A stretch of 64,000 nt of DNA, taken from the NCBI GenBank assembly GCA_911728455.2, contig OU452229.1, positions 11,227,378 to 11,291,377 on the forward strand, written 5' to 3'. How positions within the stretch are numbered: the stretch's first letter is position 1; the number at the start of each line of letters is the position of its first letter. Both the position numbers and the translations under genes were made by a program. Under the pieces are notes generated by a model, which had not been told where the DNA came from, ran no database searches, and saw nothing but the letters and a program-made list of their open reading frames with translations. The DNA is from Marthasterias glacialis. Lineage: Eukaryota > Echinodermata > Asteroidea > Forcipulatida > Asteriidae. Below are positions 26,234 through 34,040 of the stretch, piece after piece.

Positions 26234-27343
26234 TTACATGGTAGATGTGATTTCAGTGTAGTTCCCCTTGGAACTATTCATGAAGCTGTTGGAACGCATT
26301 GTGGTCATGTTGGTCCGCCGCTCAATAGTGTTGGGGGCAGGCTTCTTGCATAAGATGCAGTGGCGAAGCATCCTTTGGTGGGTGGAGCTCATAATAAATA
26401 CAATCCAGGGATTAAAACACGAGTTGATGAGAGACATGAAGTAATGAAGGTTTCTCCAGGTGAAGATGTAAGGAGTAGTTTCATTGCACACGCTGAATAC
26501 ATACTGGAAATACACATTGTAAGCATAGTACGGTAACCAGAAGATTCCGAAGAATACTGCAATAAAGAGCACTATGATAGCCAGGCGCCTACGGGCTCTA
26601 AACTGCTTGGCACCAGGCTGATTCTCTCCACGGAAACTGTCCGCGCTGCGAATGAGCGTGTGGGCCATTCTTGAATACAGAACTGTGATAACCAATAAAG
26701 GTATGATGTAATGACACCAAAGTTGCATCATGACGTAGGCCTTAGCAACCGGAGAGGCGTGGGGCAAATAGTCACACAGCATCCCATAATGTACTTTAGC
26801 TGTGAAATAGACAGGACTTGCTAGCATTAACGATAACAGCCATATGATGCACACGAGGAACAGAGTTTTCTTAGCGGAACCCCTAAACAAGCTTCTGCCT
26901 AGGTGCTGTGTGATTGCTCCGTAGCGCTCCGCGCTGACCGCTACAATAGAGTAAATACATACACCTTGAGCCACTATGTTCCACGCGTTGATCAGCTTGC
27001 ATGAAGCTTCGCCTTGAGTGAAACAGAAGTTGACTTGAGCTTCAAGATGAGCAGGAACGGCCACACACAGATACATCAGATCTCCCACCGTGACATTGAT
27101 GACCAGAATGTTGGGGGTTGTTCGCAGATGGCGGTTTTTCAAAATGACTGCCAGTAGAGCAACGTTGCCTACCACGCCTGCCAGTACAACAATGTACATG
27201 AAGAAATTCATCGGCGTCAACAGTTCGTCGTAAATGTTTTCACTGCAGAGTAACTCCACCTGCGATGCGTTGAAAGATGCCATGATTTCTTCAGATGAAC
27301 ACTCCTCCAACACATCTGCCGTTTGGTTTGCATTTTCCTCCAT
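26234..27343 (-). CDS. Rhodopsin-family neuropeptide GPCR, bombesin/CCHamide/endothelin-receptor-like
   Basis: A complete 369-residue class A G protein-coupled receptor, expected in the plasma membrane to bind a peptide and signal through G proteins. Seen: TM1 about 48-69 with GN (N60); TM2 79-99 with D88; C115 at the start of TM3 to pair with C190 in loop 2; E139-R140-Y141 at the end of TM3; W168 in TM4; P215 in TM5; FWLP (W269, P271) in TM6; TM7 with N311-P312. N-glycosylation sequons lie at N6, N25 and N287, and C329/C332 after helix 8 could be palmitoylated. The TTPNILVINVTVGDLMYL stretch and SAERYGAI resemble the bombesin, CCHamide and endothelin receptor branch; the exact ligand is not inferable. 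Odd: the NPxxY tyrosine is replaced (NPWIV, V315). The ATG is the first in frame, 5 bases after a strong splice acceptor, so the coding region is one exon with a likely 5'UTR intron. No clear polyadenylation signal was seen close downstream. Confidence 0.95.
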   Translation of the reverse strand: MEENANQTADVLEECSSEEIMASFNASQVELLCSENIYDELLTPMNFFMYIVVLAGVVGNVALLAVILKNRHLRTTPNILVINVTVGDLMYLCVAVPAHLEAQVNFCFTQGEASCKLINAWNIVAQGVCIYSIVAVSAERYGAITQHLGRSLFRGSAKKTLFLVCIIWLLSLMLASPVYFTAKVHYGMLCDYLPHASPVAKAYVMMQLWCHYIIPLLVITVLYSRMAHTLIRSADSFRGENQPGAKQFRARRRLAIIVLFIAVFFGIFWLPYYAYNVYFQYVFSVCNETTPYIFTWRNLHYFMSLINSCFNPWIVFIMSSTHQRMLRHCILCKKPAPNTIERRTNMTTMRSNSFMNSSKGNYTEITSTM

Positions 27344-27369
27344 ACCGCCTGGAGAGGAGGAGAGAAAAA
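27344..27369 (-). promoter_or_regulatory. Splice acceptor upstream of GPCR start codon
   Basis: Reading the minus strand, a run of pyrimidines (TTTTTCTCTCCTCCTCTCCAG) is followed by GCGGT and then the receptor ATG. This is an excellent consensus 3' splice site. It implies a 5' untranslated exon further upstream, which fits the GC-rich stretch at 27560-27745. Confidence 0.7.
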
Positions 27370-27559
27370 TCGGTTTATTACCAAATAAAAATGTCTACAT
27401 AGACAAAATGAAATCTTACAGAGCATTTTGTTACACTCGGCGGGCGTCTCAAACTGCTCATCATTCCTAAAACCGGTCTGCAGAGCTATACATTTGAATA
27501 TGAGACCCATGTATATAGAACATTGTATGTTTATTGGTTTACAAGATGATGCAGGGCAT

Positions 27560-27745
27560 TCTGCGGCCAATATGCCAGAAATACCGGTTCACACCCGTCG
27601 ACGCGTCGTACACACCAATCCGAGCAGAGCTCGTTTATGGTGTCCCACACCACCGCAGCCACGACCTCCGCACGGGCGCGTGACACGACACGCGCGTCAG
27701 CGCCCAAACGTACCAATCAGCATGGGAGGATTCACAGTGCGTGTG
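27560..27745 (-). promoter_or_regulatory. GC/CpG-rich candidate promoter or 5'UTR exon of the GPCR gene
   Basis: This stretch is markedly richer in G, C and CpG than its surroundings (many CGCG, GACGCG and GCGCC words) and lies 200-400 bases upstream of the receptor's splice acceptor. On the plus strand it holds ACCAATCAG and ACCAATCC, CCAAT-type (NF-Y-like) boxes. No TATA box was recognised. Promoter function is inferred from composition and position; it ends where a truncated SINE begins. Confidence 0.4.
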
Positions 27746-27750
27746 CCTGG

Positions 27751-28024
27751 ACGTGCATTAAACAATACACATAACACGTGCCTCAAGGACGAAGCAATTA
27801 GACCTATGTATGGCTAAGTGTTTTTCCCAAGTGCCATGACCGGGAACCGAACCCACAATCTGACAACACCAGGGGTGGATTTCACAAAACTAGTCCTTAC
27901 CTATGACAAATCCTATAAGTTAGGACTAGTTACTCATCCTAACTCGAGATAAGACTGGTCCTAGCGCTTTGTGAAATCCACACTAACTTGAATCCGGTGA
28001 ATTAAACCGCCCGGTCACGACACT
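27751..28024 (-). mobile_element. tRNA-derived SINE, 3'-truncated and split by a MITE
   Basis: On the minus strand the sequence starts AGTGTCGTGACCGGGCGG (A-box-like). After a 107-bp insertion it resumes with a B-box-like GGGTTCGGTTCCC and then a central part ending ATTGCTTCGTCCTTGAGG and TAATGCACGT. The same order of blocks occurs in the SINE at 40921, so they are one family. The head resembles tRNA-Leu. This copy is truncated after the central domain and interrupted at 27875-27981 between the anticodon-loop region and the CTGGTGTT block. Confidence 0.8.
27875..27981. mobile_element. 107-bp palindromic MITE inserted in a SINE
   Basis: Perfect 14-bp terminal inverted repeats (GTGGATTTCACAAA at 27875-27888 and TTTGTGAAATCCAC at 27968-27981) enclose partly palindromic DNA with repeated TAGTCC and GGACTAGT words. 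It sits inside the tRNA-like head of the 27.75-28.02 kb SINE, so it is younger than that SINE. No coding capacity. Superfamily not determined; a target-site duplication could not be fixed with confidence. Confidence 0.8.
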
Positions 28025-30115
28025 CCAGGCACTAGGTTGCAGTTGGGTTTGGTTGCGATGGGGTCAAAATTCCCCAGGTATCTCATTGGGGTTGTATTTC
28101 CTGGGAATTGGCTTTTTAAATGTGAAAAGAGGCCTGGGTCTCAACCATTAAGAAATGACCTGTTTTAAATCGGTTACTGTGACTCTCCCCAAACCCCCCT
28201 TAAACGCAATTCACAGCGTGTGGTTAACCATACATCATTGAATCCCTTGTTCCTATTTGTATTTTTACTATTATATACATTTATTTGTGTGTGTATTTAT
28301 TTTCATTCATTTATTTATTTATGTTTAATTTGTTTTTTTTGTATTGTTTTTTTGTGATTTTTTATTATTACTTTTTTTTTTTTTTTTTGGGGGGGGGGCG
28401 GTTTCAGCTGGACGCGAAAGAGGCTATATTGTCGACCGTTCTTCGAACTTTGCAAAGGTCCGTAGTATCATCGTTAATCAAACAGTAGCCTAGTGTCACA
28501 TTTTGCAATTTAGACTTCGTCCAAGTCTATAGATCGTATGTCTAGACACTTAACACGGACAGTCTAGACACGTCTCGAGCAGCTTTTCGTGATTATTGTG
28601 TCCTATTGAATAAACATAGATCTGTGATGAAGAATATTAAAGATGATAACATGTTGGTTTGTTTTTGTCTCTTTTAAACGAGGGAAGGACATTAAATCCT
28701 GCAGAATACACACCAACGAAACCGGTCCTCAATTGTTCTAGATAAGTGGAATGTGCAAATTCGATTAAGCCTTTGGACAAAAAAAAAACTGTGTTAAGTT
28801 GGTATAATCAATCTGTCTGATAGTAATTACTTGGTCAAGCGTCTCCTGTTCTGGAAAACAAATTGTGACTGTGACGACAAATTTTACTAGTCCTTCTTTC
28901 TGCAAAAAAAAACGTTGTAAAGGCCTTACGTTTTGGCCCAAGCAGAGCCATTGTCAAAGGCTAAAATATCTCGTACATTTATCACCGACTTCAAAAACCA
29001 ACGGAGACTAACAGGTGCCATATTTACAGAGCGAGTAGGCACACATCTTTGCCAAGCACAGAAACCTGGCCTTTTAAAATTGAATCCCATCACGTCCTTG
29101 TTAAAATCTTATTTTATTCGACATTAAAAGTATTTCATACTGGAAAATATTGCAGAAGATTGGTACTGCTATAACTGTCATAGACAGTTGACGTTCAGAT
29201 TGAAACTTTCTTTTTTTGAAACGATCGATTTTCTCGATAAATAACTATTGTTGTACTTCTTCTGTTTAAGTTGACATAATGTTGGATTTCGATGGATACG
29301 GGAAAGCTCCTAGAAAACTAGCCGCGAGTTTATGTGAGTTAACCCCAGGCACTCTCCTCCGCACAGATCACAATTTACATCTACCCGAACAGTGAGAGTG
29401 TAATCTGACTTTATGCTTGACTACTCCTCCGGTGATTTTCAACCAATGCAAGAAAGAAAAAAAAAAGTTTCATTAGCTAACAAGGATAAGAAAGCACTTA
29501 GACGATACAACGTGCGAAATGCTTGCATTTACACGAGTCTTAAGATTGACAGAGGGAGTTTGAAAACCTCATGGGAGCAAGGGAAATTGAATGGACTCAT
29601 AAATAAACATCACACAAATGCGTATATGTCCGCGAGTGATACATTTGTAAATTTTATATTATTTATTTGGAATAAAAAAAATTGAAAAAAGTACAGGAAA
29701 ATACAGAAGAAATTCGGAGTTAAGAACAAATGAAATAGTAATAATAATAATAATAATAAAAGGGTTTTTCTGGAGAGAACAACCAGTTAACACAGATACC
29801 GCTAAATCTATACATTTTTCACTCTATATAAAATCTACCGGCAAATATTATTTTCATTTTATACTTTGCTTTTTAGAAAAATAACTATCGTGGTCTCGTC
29901 ATGTTTATTCCCTGTTCAAACGTTATAAATAGAGAATTCTTATTGTCTTTTAACAAAAAAGGTCCGTACTATTTTCCCCACAGTCAGGGCAGAAGAGAAT
30001 TTAAAACGACTGTCGCATGACAAAGCTGTAGTTTGTGTATTTTGGCTTTACAGTCATAACGTTTACTTACGTCAAACAAAAATTAAAATCGCGAATTCCC
30101 GAGAAGGATTCAATT
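28025..30115. other. No gene recognised
   Basis: AT-rich with a T run and G run at 28370-28398 and a (TAA)n tract at 29739-29760. TCTAGACAC recurs near 28540-28570. No supported exon. Confidence 0.5.
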
Positions 30116-30133
30116 TAACTCAAGTTAATAAGG

Positions 30134-30384
30134 AACTATAATTAAATAGTAAACTTGCGGGTACAACCATGTATGAAATTCTTTTAGAAAGGAGTGGTGG
30201 CTCTGAAAAGAGCCGTTGGGGTTTCGACGTTTCGAACGGTATACTCTGTTCGTTTCTCCTGAAGACGAGCAGAGTATACCGTTCGAAACGTCGAGACCCC
30301 AACGGCTCTTTTCAGAGCCACCACTCCTTTCTAAAAGAGTTTCATACATGGTTGTACCCGCAAGTTTACTATTTAATTATAGTT
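30134..30384. repeat. 251-bp fold-back element with histone-type 3' stem-loop in each arm
   Basis: Two arms of about 115 bp (30134-30248 and 30270-30384) are nearly perfect reverse complements around a ~22-base loop, so either strand can form one long hairpin. The right arm contains AACGGCTCTTTTCAGAGCCA followed by CCA (about 30299-30321), the canonical replication-dependent histone mRNA 3' stem-loop, with A-rich AAAAGAG downstream; the left arm holds the complement. The loop-side flank has CTGAAGACGAGCAGAG and CGAAACGTCGAG. Identical 12-bp words TTAACTCAAGTT flank it at 30115-30126 and 30425-30436 and may be a target duplication. No coding frame is credible. Confidence 0.85.
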
Positions 30385-30599
30385 CATTATTATTTTTCAC
30401 ACTATGCAAAGCTTCAAACATCACTTAACTCAAGTTGTACTTGAGCAAATTTAGAAAATTCGCATAAAATTTGAGAAAAAAAAGAGTCCAAATTCGATAA
30501 CTTTTTACGCTTTATCCACTCCTGCCGTTTTCTCACAAATTTTATCAATGAACAAAAGCACTTAGATACAGTGAAAAGGTACCTTCAATAATCACATTT

Positions 30600-30652
30600 T
30601 CTTATAATAATAAATAATAATAATAATAATAAATAAATAAATAAATAAATTA
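30600..30652 (+). repeat. (TAA)n / (AAAT)n microsatellite
   Basis: AATAATAATAATAAT followed by AAATAAATAAAT. No other feature was recognised between the fold-back and 31.37 kb apart from a C run at 31154-31168. Confidence 0.85.
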
Positions 30653-31375
30653 CTCTCGTCAGTTAAATCGGATGAGACGGCATTTGCATTGGAAGGTTCT
30701 GTACATTTCAACTATCACTACCGGGCTGAAGATCAAGAATGTGTTTTTGTCACCGTGGAACAGTGTCACCTTTGTCATTAAAGTACGCAACAGAAAAAAG
30801 AGTTTTGCGGCACATGTACTTTCAAAATAGATAGAGACAAAAAGAAAAAAAAGAAGATTTCTGTCATCTATGGTGTCCCATATGTAACATTCCTTATTTT
30901 AATTATTTCTATTCATCTATAGTGTCATATTGTAAAAACACAAACAAACATACACACAAACAAACACTAAAGACAACAACAACAACAATTGTTATGAGGA
31001 TTCAGTTGTTACCATGCTAAACGTTTTTTGATTAACTTCGGTCAGTCGTTGTTGTGATTGAGAGTAACTTTGAAAGTGTGGACATCGGAAATAACACCGA
31101 TCATCTTCAGGAAGTTCGTTCCAGGGTGAATATCCAGCATGTGCAAATGAACGCCCCCCCCCCCCCCACCACGACCACCACCACAATAGTTTCTTAAGGT
31201 ACTATAAAGATTATTCCAGAGTATAAAACAATGCAACGTCAATACCCACAATTTAGTTTTGATGGTAAGCCCAAACCTTTAGATTTCATTTCCATAAAGA
31301 GTTTATCACATTTTAAGTCAGCATTTTCAATTTGTCATGAATGATGTTTGATATCAATGGCAGGTAGGCACTTTT

Positions 31376-31660
31376 TAAAGGGTTACGCTGCCTTCTGATT
31401 GGGCGTTTTGGGGCTATAAAAAGTGTTTGTTATGAAATGAATATGATTAGAAAGATACTATATAAGTAAAATAATAATGATTCACATAATTGTCCCTTAA
31501 AACTTGTGTGGTTTTTGTTTAATTTCGTGACAGAACACGGTCAGCCATTTTGTAGAACCACAGAGGCAAATTTATGCTTTTTGAATCACCACTCACTAAT
31601 TGCAACAAACTGTATGCGTTTTATTGTACGAACAGCTTTTGAAAAGGATAAGGAGCTATT
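31376..31660 (+). repeat. Interspersed repeat 'AAAGGGACACGTTGCC', copy 2
   Basis: Diverged copy of the 20018-20310 repeat in the same orientation (AAAGGGTTACGCTGCCTT, GGGGCTATAAAAAG, CACCACTCACTAATTG). Confidence 0.7.
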
Positions 31661-32525
31661 CCAAACAGAAATTTTTTTAAGAGATCTGAAGGCAATGATC
31701 CCTTTAATTTGTAAAATGTGCAATTGCTTAGTTACCAACAGGCTTAAAGCTAGCAATTAATACAAACTCTTGTATTCCAATTAAACGTTTAGCCTTGACG
31801 AATTAACTAGGATCATCTGATAGATGTGATTAATAAACGCTTAGCGTTCGTACATAAATAGCCAGGAACACCTACCAACAATTATAAATAATAATTGCAA
31901 TTTTATAATGAACTGTTGAGTAGATCACTTAAGCTGTATTCAGCTGTTGGTTCGTGTACCAATCAAGCCGACAAATTTTTCGCAAGTAGAGATGTGATGT
32001 TTTGGAAAACGGCGACAAATTAACATTTTACAGTCATACGGTGTTTTCTCTATTAGGTTTAACAAGTACATCCTTTGATGAAATCTTCGTCGGTTTAGGT
32101 CTGAGCTATTTTGTAACGTTACAAATTCTACATGTACAACTGTTTTATAAATTGTCACTTTTTTGTGGTTTTTGGTGTAACGTTTGGAGGCAGAAAAAAC
32201 CTCATTGGACAGAAATGTCAACAAGAGTTGAAAAATACGATTGTATTAATGGTCCTTATCAGATAAACATACTTGGTCCCAGCTGTCCCTTTTCTGTCCT
32301 TTTTTCAATGAGAAACTGTTGATTTTCAAGAAAGGTCAAACACTAATTTAAAAAATGATTATGCATTCAGATGCGGTTCCAACTTCGGGAGAACAGGAGA
32401 GGATCAACGGACTGCGGCTCGTTTGTAAAAACAAATATTTGCATCTACAGTCTGAGTCACGGTCCAAAATAATTTCCTTTCTGCTTTTGTCATTGATTGT
32501 TTTGTTATTTTTTGTTGTTGTTTTT
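31661..32525. other. No gene recognised
   Basis: AT-rich. The longest frames (94-106 codons, overlapping on opposite strands at 31940-32322) show no domain and are probably chance. Confidence 0.5.
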
Positions 32526-32805
32526 ATATTTGTTTGTTTGTTTGTTTGTTTGTTTGTTGGGTTATTGGGTTGTTTGTTTGTTTGTTTGTTTGTTTGTTTG
32601 TTTGTTTGTTTGTTTGTTTGTTTGTTTGTTTGTTGGTTGGTTGGTTGGTTGGTTGGTTGGTTGGTTGGTTGGTTGGTTGGTTGGTTGGTTGGTTGGTTGG
32701 TTGGTTGGTTGGTTGGTTGGTTGGTTGGTTGGTTGGTTGGTTGGTTGGTTTTTTTGTAGGGTTGTTGGGTTGTTTGTTTGTTTGTTTGTTTGTTTGTTTG
32801 TTTAT
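32526..32805 (+). repeat. Long (TTTG)n / (TTGG)n compound microsatellite
   Basis: TTTG units, then an uninterrupted (TTGG)n run at about 32633-32749, then TTTG units again at about 32772-32803. All frames are open as Leu-Phe-Val-Cys or Leu-Val-Gly-Trp repeats, or antisense Asn-Gln-Pro-Thr; none is a gene. Confidence 0.95.
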
Positions 32806-33694
32806 TGTTGTTAGTTTTTCTTTTTTTCTTTTTTTCTTTTTTTCTTTGGGGGGGGGGTATGTTCCTCCCTTCAAATTACAGATGTAGTCTACACGGATGT
32901 ACTGTTCAGTATATCGGCATCTTTTAAGTTAAGGTGCTAAAAAGGTCTACGACTGACTTGGCTCTCAAAAAGCTTTAAAAACACTTGAGTTAGTTTTCAG
33001 AGAGCACTTGTCACGAAGTGATACTAAAAGCTTTTGGCCAACAGGATTATACAATTAAGACAAGGCATAACAGTCCACAGAAATATTATTTGGTCATCCT
33101 TTGTTTAGCTATGTACAGTGAAAGGTTAGACGTTTTATAATGCACAAGTGTTTTTGATTAAAGTAGTACGTTTATGGAAGGAAATCTCAGCTCATTTTGT
33201 TGAGTATGACGGCATGAAATACAAAGAAGCAAGGAATGACACTGCGAAGAAATAAGCATAAGTATACGGCCACGGTGCCTATCGCCTACGAACATATTGA
33301 GAGTCTATGAAAAAATCGAAAGCCTACAAAAATACAACAGAGAAAGTACTTACGCACGCACCCACACGCAGCAAAAGTGAAGCAACATTTAATTCTAACA
33401 GCGTCTCTCTGGACTTTGGGAAAGCTTCACAGCAGAAGAAGCTTATTACAAACCTCAAAGCATGTCATATGTTGTGCTCAAATCCAGTGCTATTAAATTG
33501 ACAATTGAGCCTAGGGCATAGAAAAGACCGGTGCCTATAGTAGGGCCTTATACGGCACACCACATAAGCTCAGCCGCCCTGATTTGAGCGTAAAGTTTCT
33601 TGGGTGACAATTTTCATAAATAGATGTTGTAACTATAACTGTAACTTGTTGCCCTGATATTCCGATACCGATTTCTGGTTTACAATAGCCCGTA
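32806..33694. other. No gene recognised
   Basis: T-rich tract and G run at 32816-32857, then mixed AT-rich sequence without a supported exon. Confidence 0.5.
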
Positions 33695-33806
33695 TGCAAT
33701 AGCGCCATCTTAAATATATACCGCAATCCATCTTGGGAAACCGAGTTCAACTAAAAAACAAAGCAAGTTGCCATGATGGACGCCGTGCTGTAGTTTACAT
33801 GTAACT
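33695..33806 (+). promoter_or_regulatory. Candidate core promoter with YY1-like site
   Basis: CGCCATCTT at 33703-33711 is the reverse complement of AAGATGGCG, a common YY1-type promoter element, followed by TATATACCGC and CCATGATGG. It lies directly upstream of the THAP-like frame. Regulatory function is inferred only. Confidence 0.2.
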
Positions 33807-33941
33807 ATGCCAAGATATACGTGTTGTGTACCGCATTGCCTCAAATCAGCACGCCATGATGTTTGCCCATGTTGTCTGGACTTGGATTTCACCCAGAATC
33901 CTTTTCGCCGATCATTTCTGGTCATGCGCACCGGGACGTAA
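33807..33941 (+). CDS. Short THAP-like candidate first exon
   Basis: A 44-codon frame starts MPRYTCCVPHCLKSARHDVC and ends at a TAA inside ACGTAAAT, which could be a splice donor (AC/GTAAAT). The beginning matches the M-P-x-x-C-C-V-P-x-C signature of THAP zinc-finger (C2CH) domains found in transcription factors and P-element-type transposases. The FP and W residues expected later in a THAP domain are not seen, so it may be the first exon of a longer gene, a broken copy, or chance. A YY1-like CGCCATCTT lies about 100 bases upstream. Confidence 0.22.
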   Translation: MPRYTCCVPHCLKSARHDVCPCCLDLDFTQNPFRRSFLVMRTGT

Positions 33942-34040
33942 ATATGAGCTATTGTTTTACTTTTCAAAAGATTTTAAATATACGTATATGTACATTTCTC
34001 TTACTCTTTTATGAGTTTTTTGGTCGAAAAGGTATGATTA

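Noticed and set aside
27428..27817. 129-residue plus-strand frame opposite the GPCR promoter
   Set aside because: It runs through the GC-rich flank, the splice acceptor side and the SINE; Arg/Pro/His-rich composition reflects CpG content, not a protein family.
30169..30444. Matching 74- and 91-residue proteins on opposite strands
   Set aside because: The match is a direct consequence of the perfect inverted repeat; both frames are palindrome artefacts.
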